The notes beneath the pieces are model-generated. The model was not told the origin of the DNA and did not search any database. It was given only the letters and a program-made list of their open reading frames with translations. Position numbers and translations under genes: made by a program. A DNA stretch of 64,000 nt from Unio delphinus (Eukaryota; Mollusca; Bivalvia; Unionida; Unionidae): positions 4,257,001-4,321,000 of the forward strand of contig JAQISU010000115.1 in the NCBI GenBank assembly GCA_029339505.1, given 5' to 3'. Positions 44,001-57,508 of this stretch are shown here, in pieces. How positions within the stretch are numbered: the first letter of the stretch is position 1; each line of letters starts with the position of its first letter.

Positions 44001-44743
44001 CTGAATGGTCTGCCTAATCCCACCTAGAAATAACAATTTTACAAATATCAAAATCAATCAAAATGGTGTTAATACAAAGAACGGAGTAATGATATATCTG
44101 TTCATTTATCTCAGTTGTTCATTCAAAAAGTAAGAAATTGAAAACCTTAAAGCATACACTTACTTCTTCGATATAAATGTCAGTGACCTATATTACCTTT
44201 TACTAACCGATCATATACTCCACACAAAATCCAAACCAAAATTTCAAATAAAACAATAATGAACTTACGTAGCATGCTACCTTGAAAATATAATCAGTAT
44301 ATACGTCAGGAAATAAAGTTTAAAAATAGTTCAATAAGGAAGACGGAATGAAATGGCAGCTAATTGTATATGCTCAGTTACTTCCTAATTTCTTAGAGAT
44401 TGGGAAATAAAACTTTCCCTGAGCAGACCTATGTCTATTTATAGTAATTGTCAAAGAAAGATGGTAATAGACTACATAAATTGAGAACTCAAATTTAACC
44501 TAATGACTTAATTATCGCGAAAACTTTCGTGACATTTTTACCGCTGATAAATTGATTATTATAATGTATCACCATGAATAGCTTTGTCTCTGCAAACGAA
44601 GCCGCATCATGAAACAGATTGAGGCTGGTGCGATACAAGAGATAAAGAAAGGTCACAAACAAAATTTAGTGATAACACATTTATGGAAGAGAGATCATTT
44701 CAAAACAATAAGTATATTGCTTAAGCGAATAAAAAGGACTTAC
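41053..44743. other. Intergenic/5' intronic host DNA
   Basis: No gene is recognised in this 3.7-kb stretch, which probably lies in the first NFYA intron. A GC-rich piece at about 41340-41416 ends TTTTTGACAGCCCTA and looks like a solo hAT transposon end; no partner end was found. A SINE lies at 43.25-43.47 kb. Confidence 0.4.
43245..43470 (-). mobile_element. tRNA-derived SINE, copy 3
   Basis: It contains AACACTAACCTCTTAATGCTG body sequence and the B-box region GGGGTTCAAAACCC at about 43405-43418, in the same orientation as the copy at 19.3 kb. Confidence 0.6.
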
Positions 44744-45186
44744 AGAGGGACAAAATCGCCCCCTCCGGAGGTGATTGGCTAGGGAAATCAAGATGAAATG
44801 GACGACGAATCATGGCCAAATGGATATTCCAACTCAGTCGCCATTGGTGCTATTCCATCAACTAGACATACGTCGGATCAAATGTGACCTACTTTTGTTT
44901 TAGAATTTTATTTATACTTCAGTATGTTTTAAAATGCTGTTTAATTTTATATAAAAATATTCCAATAATAATAAAGTATTTTTAGTTTCATTAAAAACAA
45001 TAAATTGTGCCATAAATAATATTTTAGTTCACTATTACTAAATGATTTATCACTGGTTAGAATGGCTAAATCGTTCTGTTGTTAGTATTCAATGCCAATC
45101 AACGGCTGCGATACTGGTCACGTGATTGTTTGCTTATTCCTATCAAATGACAACAAGGTGCTTGTTTCGCTGCTGTTTGGCCTCGC
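44744..45186. promoter_or_regulatory. Shared NFYA/SERGEF promoter region, with possible NFYA 5' exon
   Basis: The stretch before SERGEF exon 1 is less AT-rich than its surroundings. A strong minus-strand donor (CTCT/GTAAGTCC, 44736-44743) suggests an untranslated NFYA exon just to its right. Inverted CCAAT boxes (ATTGG) lie at about 44770 and 44840. The divergent arrangement suggests a bidirectional promoter. The NFYA exon is a guess from the donor alone. Confidence 0.4.
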
Positions 45187-45249
45187 ATGGCGGGGAGGGC
45201 TGAGTGGGCTGGGCAACAGACAGACAAACACTTGTCGCTGTGGTCATGG
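45187..45249 (+). CDS. SERGEF: SERGEF exon 1 (start)
   Basis: ATG at 45187 opens 21 codons ending SLWSW, followed by donor GTAGGC. The next exon continues with GANSYGQLG, the exact RCC1-blade junction expected in SERGEF, which decides this start. Confidence 0.75.
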
Positions 45250-48200
45250 GTAGGCATGCTCCGGCGGCAGTTTTAGGCGGCTCTCTGAAAACTAGGCAAT
45301 AGTTTGTTCATCGTCTGGTGCTCAAGTTAATTAAAGGACAATTGTATCTCGCGTACCAAATTACCTTGAAAATACCCGAATCATGCAAGAATTATTGATT
45401 ATCACGGTGAACGATGGGGCTCTATAGGGTTGTTTCTTGTCTTTTGCACGCTATGATTGGGTAGTCCTACAATGTCAGACAGTGATCCCAAAAACAAATA
45501 TCAGGGTTGATGTCTGACATTATAGTACTAGGTCGGGGAAATGATGTCACATTTAGCTAATTACGTTATTTATTTAATCTATTCAGATAGTTACACTACA
45601 TAATTTAAAATAAATTTGCAAAGAAGGAATATTCTGGTGGGGTTTTATAAAAGGTACATTATTTTTTGTATCAATGCAGTGTATATTTTGCTTGACAACC
45701 TTGATAAATCTGTAAATGAGAAAATAATAAATATATGATAATTTTATCCAGTGAAGATGGACAGTAAGCTTAGAAAAAGCTGACAGCCTGATAATTCATA
45801 AAAACTACTAACAGCTTGTTAATTTGTCAAAGCTGTATGGACAGCATAATTCATCAAAGCTGTACTGGCGGCATTATAATTCATCCCCGCCCTAAAAAAA
45901 GCTGTACTGATAGAAGCTGTCAATCAGTATGGATACGGGTGGTTGTCATTGATCAGACTTCCATAGAGACATCTGTACCCCTGAGAAGAACTGCCCTTAT
46001 AGGAAAGTAATTTACCAGATATAACGTGGACATTGCTGCCATGAGCGAGACTCGGCTTGCAGAAGAAGGCGAACTCTGTGAAAGGGGCTCTGGATGCACT
46101 TTCTTTTGGAGTGGCAGAGGAAGTGAAGAGCTTGAGGCTGGTGTCAGCTTTCCAGTGAAGACAGCACTGATTGGCAAATTGGGTGGACCTCCCAATGGAG
46201 TAAACAAAAGACTTGTGACCAGGAAACTCTCTCTCTTTTCTGGAAGAAAGCACCTTACCATCATCAGTTGCTATGCTCCAACCATGACCAACCCAGACGA
46301 AGTGAAGGTCAAGCTCAATGAGGCTCTTCACTCCATCATTGCTGATGTTCCAATGGCAGATGAGCTTGTCATTCTTGGTGATTTCAATGCCAGAGTATGC
46401 TGTGATAACGTTACATAGGATGGAGTGCTAGGAAAGCACGGAGTGGGTCACTGTAACAGCAATGGTCTCCTTTGCTCCAGACTTGCGCCAAGCTTGAACT
46501 ACTGATACCAGTACAGTCTTCTGCCTCCCTACCCATAACTGGAGGTCATGGATGGAACTATGCTCTGAGCATGGCATCTCATTGACTGTGTCATTGTCAG
46601 GAAGAGGGACAGGCAGGCAGTGAGTGTGACCAAGTTCTTGTGCAGTGCTGATTGCTGGATAGACCACCTCATCATCACCAAGCTCAACATCCGCATTCAG
46701 CCCAACAAAAAAAACACGGAAAGAAGGCTCCTAAACAACTGAATATCACCAAGCTGATGTTGTTGTTGTAGGGTTTAATGTCATTTTTCAGCACAAGATA
46801 GGCTATACATGGCGGCCAGTATTAAAGATGGAGGAGGAGCCCCGGAAAACCCCTGCAAAGAACCACCAACCCACGGGAAGCTACTGGCAAGCTTTCTCAC
46901 ATACCCACATTGGCCAATTCCGAGACTCAAACCCATGCAGACAGAGGTGAGATAGCAGTGATCCGTAATGGAAAGCGCTTTAGACCACTTGGCTACTCGG
47001 GGGGCCGTCACTAAACTCATGGACCCTCAACCAAAAATAATCAACATGGGTTTGATGAGAACTGCGACAAGATTAGGCAGTTACTGGATGAGAAACACTG
47101 CCTCCTTCAAACCTACCTCAACAAACTCTAGTAAATATGCTTACAACAGCATACGTAGAACTGTACAGCAGAAACTCCAGCAGATGTGAGACACATGCCT
47201 GAGCAACAAAAGCTGATGAGATCCAGTGCTACGCAGACCAGCATGACATGAAGAACTTCTACAATGGCCTGAAAGAAGTGTATAGACCTACATCCTCTGG
47301 ATCATACCCCCATCTCAATGCAGATGAGAACACACTAATTACTGACAAAAAGAAGATTCTTCAATGATGTGCTGAACACTTTGACAGCGTCCTGAATCAC
47401 CCTTCATCCATCAATGATGAAGCCATCAGTTGTCAACCCCAATTACCCATCAATGAAGCACTTGATGACTGTCCAACCTTGCTGGAGACACAGAAAGCAA
47501 TACATCTGCTCTCCAGTGGCAAAGCACCTGGTTCAGACTCCATCTCAGCTGAAGTCTACAAGGAAGGGGACACAGCCCTGATGGAAATGCCCATTAGCTG
47601 TTTTTACTGATGTTGCAGTAAGAGACAGTAACCAGAATTTCAAAGATGCTTCCATAATCCACCTGAATAGGTGCAAAGGGAAACACCAGGCCTGCGACAA
47701 CCACCGGGGTAAATTCTTACTCTAAAGTGCAGATAAGATACACACCAGAATCCTACTGAACTGCCTCACTATGCACCTTGACCAGGGACTACTTCCAGAA
47801 AGTCAGTGTGGATTCCAAAAAGAACGTGGGACCATCAACATGGTGTTTGCTGCAAAGCAGCTACAGGAGAAATGTCGAGAGCCAAAACACCGACCTTTTC
47901 TCCATTTACGTCAACTTGACAAAGGCCTTTGATAATGTCAGCAGAGAAGGCTTGTGAAAGGTAATGGCCAAGTACGGATACCCAAGAAAATGTATATCCA
48001 TGGTGCAGCATTTCCACGATGGCATGTGGGCACGAGTCCAGGACAATGAAGAGACATCTGAGCCATTCCTAGCAGCCAGTGGTATCAATCAGGGTTGTAT
48101 TCTGGCTTCGACACTGTTCAGTCTTTTGTTCTCACACCACAAGTCCCAGAAAATACTCAGCATCAAGTAGCAGGACAAGGTTCCAGACATTGAGGTACTT

Positions 48201-51200
48201 GCCCAAGCAGATCTCCCCAGCATCCACAAAATCCTGATGCAGTGCCAGCTATGCTGGGCAGGACTTGTCATACGCATGCCAGACCATCGGCTACCTAAGA
48301 AACTCTTCTATGGCGAGGTACAGTGATGCCATGGAGGTCAGAAGAAATGCTTCAAAGACAATCAGAAAGGTGCATTGAAAGTGTTCAACATAAAACCTGA
48401 TTCCTGGGAGCAAACAGCAAGCAATCGAGTCAAATGGTGTTCCTCTGTGCACAAATGCTCCAAGTTGTACGAATCGAGCAGGACAGCAGCTGAAGAGGCA
48501 AGCCAGAAAAGCATGTGCCATCAACCCTTCTGGAGATGGCCCACTCATCCCCTGACTCTTATTCAAACAAACATTCTGTGCAAGAGTTGGCCTTATCAGC
48601 CACCGGCACAAAACAGAACAGAACCAACCCCTCTAACCCACAATGGACTATAAAGGTTCACATCGAATTCGACTGACGAACAAGAAACACTGATACTGGT
48701 CATTTATCGGACTTGCATAGAGACATCTGTACAACTTGTAAATGTTGTGACCACCAATAAATGTCAGTAACAAATGTCGCCATTCATGTGACATTTAATC
48801 GTGAGATCACCGTGAAAGTCAAAGAGACATGTGTCAGATTAAATGTAGCAGTGTGTTACATTAAACATCGCAATTTAGCAATGGCCCACATTAAACGTCA
48901 TGGTGTGGCTATGTCTCAAATTAAATGTCACTGTGGCAACACTGGTAATGTCATGAATATATTCAGACATGCATAGAAATAGTCATATTTACTGCCAGTG
49001 ATGATGTGGACAATGTAAATGTAATAGACACTGGTAAATGTACAGGCAGTGAGTGACCTTAAATGCTGGTAAATGACAAAGAATACCGAGTCTAAAACCA
49101 TTGTCAAACTATGTAACAATTCTGAAACCATTGTCAAACTATGTAACAAGATGCTGCTTGTCATCTATATGACCATTTGGACAGCTTAGATATGAGGAAA
49201 AAAAAAGATGCACTATTCATGTGCATCAAATATCGTACGAGAAAAGCTGGTAGATAAATTTTCTGGTACTCAGACTGAAGAAAACAGTTGGATATACAAG
49301 GGACATAATTGATCTCAAATATGTCCATAAAGTACCAATTTAATTAAGGTAACCCAAAGAAATGATATTTGTTTGCAGCAGTATGACAGTTGCTAACGAG
49401 ATGCTTTGGTTGGGGGGCATGCAGAGATGGCATGTGCCCCCTCTCTTAAAAATGAGTGTGAAATAACCTGAATGTTTTGTAGAATAAGAACAGTTAAAAG
49501 TATTCCATGAAAATGCTAAATAGCTTCTGAGTTTCAAATAAATGCAGTTTTGCAATGTATGCATCTTAATTTTTTTGGAGATTCTTCATCATTTCAGGGG
49601 GCAAATTCCTATGGACAGCTAGGCAATGGAACACAGGAGGATGTTCTGAAACCAAGGGAGATAACTCCTTTTCCAATACCTGATCTTCCCATACTGATAA
49701 CTGGAGGTGGTGGTCACACCTTGATCTTGACAGGTAAGTGGCTAATTGAGTTATTAAATAAATATAATTCACTTTGTAGCAATTACTATTTTTTAAAAAG
49801 ACATGCACTTCTAAAGTATTTAACAAAAAGGGAACAGATAATTTTAATTTTGGTTGTTATGAATAAAGCTTAATGAATTCTCCGTTTCTAATAAGCTATC
49901 AGTAAATGTCTGACAGAAAAAATTTGAAAAATAATGTTAGAGCACTAGTGGCAGAACAAACCTCGCAGAACACTACTGCCAGTACAAGAACCTTATAGAA
50001 CACTAACAGAATATGAATGTGAAAATTGGCATAACTGGGATTAGTGTTTCTTGCAGGAAAACATCAGATATGGTTGTGTGGTTCAAACAACAAAGGTCAG
50101 CTTGGCTTAGGCACCATATCAGATGTTGCTGTACCAACACTGGTTACTAAGATACAAGATGAATCTGTTGTAGTAGTAACAGGAGGCTGGGACTTCTCCA
50201 TGGCTGTCACTGGTATGTTAAATAATTGGTTTCATTGCTATAATATTGAGTGAAAACTGTACACATGCATGTGTGACCTGGTTGTGGAAAATTAAATTAT
50301 AATTTGAAAAATTTAGTTATCAGTTTGTCTCAATGCAAGGAAACATTAGAATCTTTTTTTTCTTTCCTCTCTTAATTCAACCACTTATTACAAAGTTAAT
50401 CCGACTTCTTTCGCAACACTTGATTCAATTCAAATCCACAGTGAATTGCGGAGTATGTAATTAACTTACAAGTTGGAATATCAGTCATTTTTAAAACAGA
50501 ATTAATCAGTCCCTTACTAGATTAGCTGCTAGAGGAACTTTAATCTTAAGAGTTTTATGATGTTCATGTCTAATGATAAATACAGTACTTCTGCTGTATG
50601 GTGCTGTTTGTGGAAGTGATAAAAAGGGACCTGCATTGTAAGTGAGGACACCTTATATTGAGGGATGTTTTGACTGATGTGTCTTGATAGTGCAGATACA
50701 AATATTAAATATATTAAGACCACCCCTTCTGCCAAAAAGTAATGGTCTCTCAAGACAGGTAGTCTCTCATAACAGGTTACAACAATATATAATCAATATT
50801 TCTGTGCAATGGAAATTCTGGTCTCTGAAAACAGGTGGTCTGTCAAGACATGTTTTACTGCAATTGGTTCTTATTAACCAAAAACATAAATTTAAATAAA
50901 TGAAGATTGGCCAATTTGATGCTTGCCTAAAACCATGGCAGCAGAATAATTGGGGGCCGAATGAAGGAATCATTAGTTCTTTGTAGAATGTATGTATGCT
51001 TATTAGTCGAGTCCAGCTTCAAACAGCATAGACTTTGATCTGTCAATTGAGCTATTCTACTTACTGCTCGTAACTGCATAGACCCAGATCTGTCAATTGA
51101 GCTATTCTACTTACTGCTCGTAACTGCATAGACCCAGATCTGTCAATTGAGCTATTATACTTACTACTCGTAACTGCTTAGACCCAGATCTGTCAATTGA

Positions 51201-54200
51201 GCTATTCTACTTACTGCTCATAACTGCTTAGACCCAGATCTGTCAATTGAGCTATTCTACTTACTGCTCGTAACTGCATAGACCCAGATCTGCAAATTGA
51301 GCTATTTTATACTTACTGCTCGTAACAGCATAGACCCAGATCTGTCAATTGAGCTATTCTACTTACTGCTCGTAACTGCATCGACCCAGATCTGTCAATT
51401 GAGCTATTCTACTTACTGCTCATAACTGCATAGACCCAGATCTATCAATTGAGCTATTCTACTTACTGCTCGTAACTGCATAGACCCCAATCTGTTGTTT
51501 CTACTGATTACTCCTAAGAAACTGCATACTCTGGGTCTGCAGGTGCATTATTGGATGGCAGATCTGGGTCAGTGCAGTTTGTTGTTGGACTAATAAAGAC
51601 TATATATGGTAAATGTGTGAAAAATGCCTTTTCTCCCTTCAGCCACAGGAAGGTTGTATAGCTGGGGATCAAATGCCTTTGGTCAACTGGGAAGCACTGA
51701 CAGGGGGAAGTTTTCACCTTTACCTGTAGGTACTACAACCAAACTTCATAGAGAATAAGTGGAGAGTAAATGTGTTGAAGCGTGTAGAAAGGTTGTAGGA
51801 CAAGTAAATGTTAGTGATAGGGGAGAAGCAATACACCTCCATATTATTCATGATACACAAGGCATTACTCCTATCTATTAGGTCTTTTTATCTTTAGCAG
51901 ATCTCCGCAGTAGGGTGGTGCCATTTTATGTGCGTTGAGATGATGGTTGTATTTCTAGTATTATAGACAACATAGACTTATCATCCCATGCCGTTGTAAA
52001 AAAATTCCAATTAAAAATTTACTTCCAAACAGGATTAAAATGCAAACAATTGTATACAGTAAGGTTTGCTTAGATTCTTCGCCTCTTCTATTGATTTATC
52101 AGGATGGGAAAATATCACTATATCAATTGATTGTTTCACATGCATATCAACCATTATGCTTTTTTTCACTAAATTACGCCTTACGCATAAACATATATGG
52201 ATTATGCTTTTTGGTATATGCACCTTCCCAAAAAAATCAATTATTTGTTTTATCATTTTTATTAACATTCCATTAATCCTACAATCCATACTTTAGAAAA
52301 AAAAACGACTTCTATGTAACTACAACATAAAAGTATGCTTGTTTGTGTGCATTTTCCTAACAGTATCATGTTCTATTGATAGCTACTATCCTGTTATTAA
52401 GAAACATCCTGGTTCTACTTTCAAACTTTCAACCTCATATTCTATTTATAGCAGCTGTATGGCTTAGTGAGCAGAGAACAGACAGGTTTTCCAATTTCAA
52501 TCCATATGCGCTAAAACATATTTAGTGGAGAACCAGTCTGAACGTATTTTGCACTAAAAAGTGTATTTTATTTTAGTCTATGCGTATATGAGAGCAAAAA
52601 TATCGCCTTTCAAATAATTTAAAGATGGATTAGAAAAGGCAAAAAATAAACAAAATAAAAACTAACAGTCCTCCAAATGTGAAGACATGAGGGCAGCATT
52701 ACATGACATCTATTACATGCCATTTGAAAAGAATTTTAATATTTGGCACTAAAAGTCTTCAGATGGATTCTAGTTGATGTGTGTGTAAAGCTAAAAGTGC
52801 TACATATGAAAATTTGAAGCAGTAAAGGATGTTAAAAGATGAGATGGGCAAATAAATAATTGTTCTTAAAATTTTACATGTTATATGTGGATTACGCTTT
52901 TTCTGTCTGGATTTCACTATTTGACCACTTGGATTATGCTTTTTCCTTGTCAGGTGTTGGCATGTATGGTTTCACCCCAAGTTGGAGTGTGTAACTAGGT
53001 TGTAGCAACAACTAGAATATTAAAGCATGTAACAAGCTTCTAGCAAAAGTAAATGTTAAATTATGTAACAAGGTTGTAGGAAAAGTATGTAACAAGGTTG
53101 TAGGAAAAGTAAATGTTAGATTCTGTAACAAGGATGTAGGAAAAGTATGCAACTAGATTGTAGAAAAAGTAAATGTTACAGTATGTAACAAGGATGTAGG
53201 AAAGTATGTAACAAGGTTGTAGGAAAAGTAAATGTTACAGTATGTAACAAGGATGTAGGAAAAGTATGTAATAAGGTTGTAGGAAAGGTAAATGTTAGAT
53301 TATGTCACAAGGATGTAGGAAAGTATGTAACAAGGTTGTAGGAAAAATAAATGTTAGATTATGTAACAAGGTTGTAGGAAAAGTAAATGTTAGATTATGT
53401 AACAAGGTTGTAGGAAAAGAAAATGTTAGATTATGTAACAAGGTTGTAGGAAAAGTAAATGTTAGATTATGTATCTAGGATGTAGGAAAAGTATGTAACA
53501 AGGTTGTAGGAAAAGTAAATGTTAGATTCTGTAACAAGGATGTAGGAAACATATGCACCTAGATTGTAGAAAAAGTAAATGTTACAGTATGTAACAAGGA
53601 TGTAGGAAAGTATGTAACAAGGTTGTAGGAAAAGTAAATGTTACAGTATGTAACAAGGATGTAAGAAAAGTATGTAACAAGGTTGTAATTAAAGTAAATG
53701 TTATGGTATGTAACAAGGATGTAACAAGAACAAGAAAATGTTAGAATATATAAAAAGGCTGTAGTGATGGAGTATGACATACTAAAATTAACTATGATTG
53801 ACATTATACATGCATGCTTTGCACCTCATTTTGTCAGTGTTAGGGTTCATTAAAGGTGATGTTTCCAAATGAAAGCATCACCCTGATTGTATATGTGCAT
53901 GGTAAGTAAACTTTATATCTCTACACTTAGTTTTGCCAGCCTTGCTAATTATGGAAGGTTGTGTCCACTCACATGTGACCTTGGTCTGTTGATATGTTGT
54001 CTCATTAGCTCAGTTATGTCAAAGTTCAAAGTTCAAAGTTAGGGTTAGGCGCGATAGTGGGTGATACAGCACTACAATTCAACTTAATCATCAATGTGGA
54101 TGTCATTTGGGTTTCCCACATTTTACTTAACTCTGGTTTACACTTTTCCCTCAAGAGTTTAAATATTCTATTTAGGAGAACTGAGACGAGTTTGATTACT

Positions 54201-55132
54201 TTTATAAGATTAAATTTCCCATTCTGCTATTACTGCAGTTTTCATTAAATCCATAACGTCCTCTGTTCTAAAGCAGCCAAAAAGGGAAATGATTTGAAGC
54301 ATGTTTTTACACCTCCATTTTGACTCCATGGCTTTAACTAAAAGGTATTAAAACCAAAATGTATTGCTAGTTAAATCAATATTTTAATTTATCAGCTTTA
54401 ATTGTTAACTGTTACATGTATACGGTGTGTTTAATATAAATTCGTATGTGTTCTGTGACTGTGTTGTTTATTTTCAGGCATTGGTACCCATAAGCCCCAC
54501 TTATCATGTAACCAATGTTGCAGCAGGGATGAGGCATGCTGTAGCCATCACAGGTAGTAGAGCAAGACAGAATTTATTAAAGAAGTTTGATGAGTCCACA
54601 TTTGTCCAAAATTTGTCATTTTCAAAAGCTTTAAGTTGGAACATTAAGTTGACTTCTTATGACGAAATGTTTAACCCATTTGAATGAAGAACTGGTTGAA
54701 TGTATCAGTCTGTAGAGACCATTCCATCTGCTGACTAACTGTAGTCTTTGAAGACAGGTGGTCTGTCTGGAGAGACCATTCCTTTGGCTGGCTAGTCTTT
54801 GAAGACATGGTCTGTCATTAGAGACCATTCCTTCTGCTGACAAACTTTGTACACATTTGTGAATATAATCATACAGTGGCAGCAATATTGATAGGGAATT
54901 TATATGATTATGTTAAAATGAGGTTTATCTGTTTTCTGTTCACCAGGTGTTTTAGATGCACACAATGTCTTGTTAATACATGTTGAATTTTGAGGCACAT
55001 GCTTTGTTATTAATTTTTTTTTTTAAATTTCAGATTCAGGACAGGTGTTTACATGGGGTCATGGTAAAAGGGGTCAGTTAGGAATACTAATAGACGGAGA
55101 AATACCGGACAAACTACCCACACCTTACCCAG
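45187..55132 (+). CDS. SERGEF: SERGEF-like RCC1-repeat protein (6 exons found, 3' end missing)
   Basis: Exons at 45187-45249, 49598-49733, 50057-50212, 51643-51725, 54478-54553 and 55034-55132 join in phase (0,1,1,0,1,1) and encode about 204 residues of RCC1 propeller blades. Signatures are SLWSW then GANSYGQLGNG, ITGGGGHTLILTG, LCGSNNKGQLGLG, GGWDFSMAVTG, LYSWGSNAFGQLG, VAAGMRHAVAITG and VFTWGHGKRGQLG. Order and wording match SERGEF/DelGEF, a secretion-linked RCC1 family protein. The later blades are not found before the LINE and element B at 56.1 kb, so the remaining exons probably lie beyond 64 kb or are lost. Confidence 0.85.
45979..48709 (+). mobile_element. Degenerate LINE in SERGEF intron 1
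   Basis: Broken frames give an apurinic-type endonuclease (DIAAMSETRLAEEGEL, TIISCYAPTM, LVILGDFNARV, 46026-46418). RT pieces follow (GFQKERGTINMVFAAKQLQ at about 47810, INQGCILASTLFSLLFS at about 48085), then a C-terminal domain to about 48600. Near-identical 34-bp sequences ending CATAGAGACATCTGTAC flank it (45945-45978, 48699-48732), consistent with a target duplication. The element is 5' truncated and dead. Confidence 0.8.
46755..47010. mobile_element. SINE-like insertion within the LINE
   Basis: The segment interrupts LINE coding sequence. It shares AGATAGGCTATACATGGC with 13.1 kb, and its end (CAGACAGAGGTGAGATAGCAG through GCGCTTTAGACCACT) is shared with about 21650-21710. This marks a second dispersed SINE family. 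Confidence 0.6.
49598..49733 (+). CDS. SERGEF: SERGEF exon 2
   Basis: 136 nt, acceptor ATCATTTCAG, donor GTAAGT. It encodes GANSYGQLGNG to ITGGGGHTLILTG, the first RCC1 blade. Confidence 0.9.
50057..50212 (+). CDS. SERGEF: SERGEF exon 3
   Basis: 156 nt, acceptor TTTCTTGCAG, donor GTATGT. It encodes KHQIWLCGSNNKGQLGLG to GGWDFSMAVTG. Confidence 0.9.
51010..51495. repeat. 58-bp minisatellite, 8 copies
   Basis: Units contain GCATAGACCCAGATCTGTCA and ATTGAGCTATTCTACTTACT. It lies in the SERGEF intron between exons 3 and 4. Confidence 0.92.
51643..51725 (+). CDS. SERGEF: SERGEF exon 4
   Basis: 83 nt, acceptor CTCCCTTCAG. The donor GTAGGT at 51726 is chosen because it keeps phase with the next exon; the alternative GTACTA 4 bp later does not. 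It encodes TGRLYSWGSNAFGQLGSTD. Confidence 0.87.
53010..53770. repeat. ~36-bp minisatellite, about 18 copies
   Basis: Units contain GTAACAAGGTTGTAGGAAAA and GTAAATGTTAGATTAT, with frequent internal deletions. It lies in the SERGEF intron between exons 4 and 5. Confidence 0.9.
54478..54553 (+). CDS. SERGEF: SERGEF exon 5
   Basis: 76 nt, acceptor TTATTTTCAG, donor GTAGTA. It encodes ALVPISPTYHVTNVAAGMRH and AVAIT, an RCC1 blade end. Confidence 0.85.
55034..55132 (+). CDS. SERGEF: SERGEF exon 6 (last found)
   Basis: 99 nt, acceptor AAATTTCAG, donor GTATTA. It encodes DSGQVFTWGHGKRGQLG and a following loop. The frame is open at the donor, so the gene continues beyond. Confidence 0.85.
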
Positions 55133-56088
55133 GTATTATATTCAGGTGATTGAATTTGCTATCAGTTATACTCCAAAATGAATATAAGATAAAAACAGCA
55201 CAATTTAAACAAAGTTTAGGTTTCATTTTGCATCTAGTTCTATACATCTATCCTCACACCATTATATGCTGAAAAACATGAACTGTATGACACCCTCTTA
55301 TTTAAATAGAATTGTGAAACAAAGGAAACGAGGCCATTTTGGGGGGCAATGCTAATGTTAGACTGTGTTAAAAAAAAGTTTTTTTTTTATACATATATTG
55401 AAAGAAAAAGTATTTTAATGATACAAAGATACCAGCTTAATATATGGTCAAGCCTGTTTTTAGTGGAAAGTGAGACAAACATGTCACTTTTCTGGTAGTG
55501 TTGGGATTTCAAATGAAAGTTAAAAATCAACAATTGATCAGAACCAGTAAGCCAGAAGATTTTACAAAAAAAATTGGTTTTGATATTTTCTGTATTTGTT
55601 AATGCAGTGTTATTTTTACACAACCTAGTTTTGTGTCCCACATCATTTTCATTGTCACTTTATTAAGCTTACAGAAATTCTGATTGGCTGATATTGGTAA
55701 TTCAGGACCAATAAGAGTACATGTCTGAAATGGCATGTAATTGATTTAATAAAGATATAGTGAGGTAGTGACAAAATTAGATATTAAAGAGTAAAAACAA
55801 AATATTCCAAAGAAAATTCTTTGAATAATTTATATATCATGATTGATCATTGAAAATCTTAATGAAATTTTGATTTACTGATGTTCATTTGTTTTGCTTA
55901 ATTGTCTCACCATTATATATTGGCGATGACAGGTATCAAAATTAAGGTGTTTTTGTTTCTGCTAAGTGTTTGCTTGTTATACATGTTTAGGTAGATAGGG
56001 TGGAATATAGGTCAGAGACTGACATACAGTTGTCTTGTTTACTTAAAACAATGTTTTCAATTAAAATGCATCAGTATAATTTAAGCAC

Positions 56089-57508
56089 TCTAATAATAAT
56101 AATAATAATGACTTTATTTAAAGAGGGTAACACAATTAGCTAAGAACTAATCTACCTTGAGGCCCTCGTACAAGGAATTTATTTAATTCAACAGCATCTG
56201 AGAAGCCACTGGATATATTGGGTTTGGAAGATGGAAATAGAGTGGGCATTTCTAATCTCAACTGGAATACTATTCCAGAGCAAAGTTCCAGAGTATTGGA
56301 AACTTTTCTTAAATAATTCCTTATTTGGTTTGGGAATTTTATACTGTTTTGTAGATATTGATCGCAGGTTGGGTGTATTACCAGGTAGCCTATACTGGAA
56401 TAGGGATTGTAAATATTCAGGAGCACTATTATTGGATATCCTGTACATTAATTTGGCTTTTCTTAAACATATTCGGTCTTTAATAGGTAATATTTTTAAC
56501 TTACCAGCTAAATTTTCCTTGCTTTCTTTCTGGTTTGATATTAGCCTTAATGCTCTTTTCTGAATTTTTTCCAACTTTGATATGTTTTTATCATTTGAAT
56601 TACCCCATACTGTATTACAGTAGTCAAAATACGGTTGTATGTAACTGTTATAAAATAATTTTCTGTGCCTTTCAGGGAGAAAATGTCTTATCCTACTGAG
56701 AAGCCATAAACTTGAATTGACCTTTTTACTCAGTCCATGATAGATTATTATCTACCAAAACACCAAGTAGTCTGTCGTGACAGACCATTTGCAAATTTTT
56801 ATCCTTCCATGTTAGACATAGTTCATTGCTATCAAGATTTTTCCTTTTTTTCCTTGTTGAGATAAGTGATATTTTAGTTTTACCAGTATTTACTACCATG
56901 CCATTGCATGTGCACCAGTTTTCCAGCTTGTTTAATGCATTCTGTAAAGAGATTTCGAGTTCATGCTTTGTGTTTTGGATGTCAGATAATGTTGTGTCAT
57001 CTGCATAGAGATCTGTAGATGATATCGAGTCTCTTAGTAAAAGTGGTAGGTCGTTAATAAATAAAATAAATAGTAATGGACCTAGAATTGAGCCTTGTGG
57101 CACTCCATATCTAACTGTTTCAAGTTCGGACAGAACGTTATTTATATAAACATGTTGTGTTCTCTCACTTAAGTATGAAGTAAACCATCTAACTGTTTTT
57201 TCATCGCATTGGTAGATTTTTAGTTTCTTCAAAAGGATTTCATGATCCACCATGTCAAACGCTTTCCTGAAATCTACAAATACAGATCCTATTATTTTAC
57301 CTTGGTCAAGTGCTTGAAGCCATTTATCAGTTAGGGAGATCAAGGCAGTCTCACATGAATGTTTCTGTCTAAAGCCTGATTGATTAGGGTCTAACAGCAA
57401 GTGTTTGGTTAAATATGACATGAATGAGTCATGGACATGTTTTTCAATCAATTTTGACAAGGTTGGTAGTATTGAGATTGGTCGGTAGTTATCAGCATCA
57501 TTCTTAGA
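56089..57508 (-). mobile_element. LINE reverse-transcriptase remnant cut by element B
   Basis: The minus-strand frame 56726-57508 encodes RT motifs NYRPISILPTLSKLIEKHV, FVDFRKAFDMVDHEILL, GVPQGSILGPLLFILFINDL and LYADDTTL. A second frame (56188-56574) encodes the C-terminal domain KIQKRALRLI to LWNSIPVEIR. The 3' end is a TAA/ATT microsatellite at about 56089-56109. The RT frame stops abruptly at 57508/57509, where the terminal repeat of element B begins. At least one frame break lies between 56575 and 56745. Confidence 0.88.
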
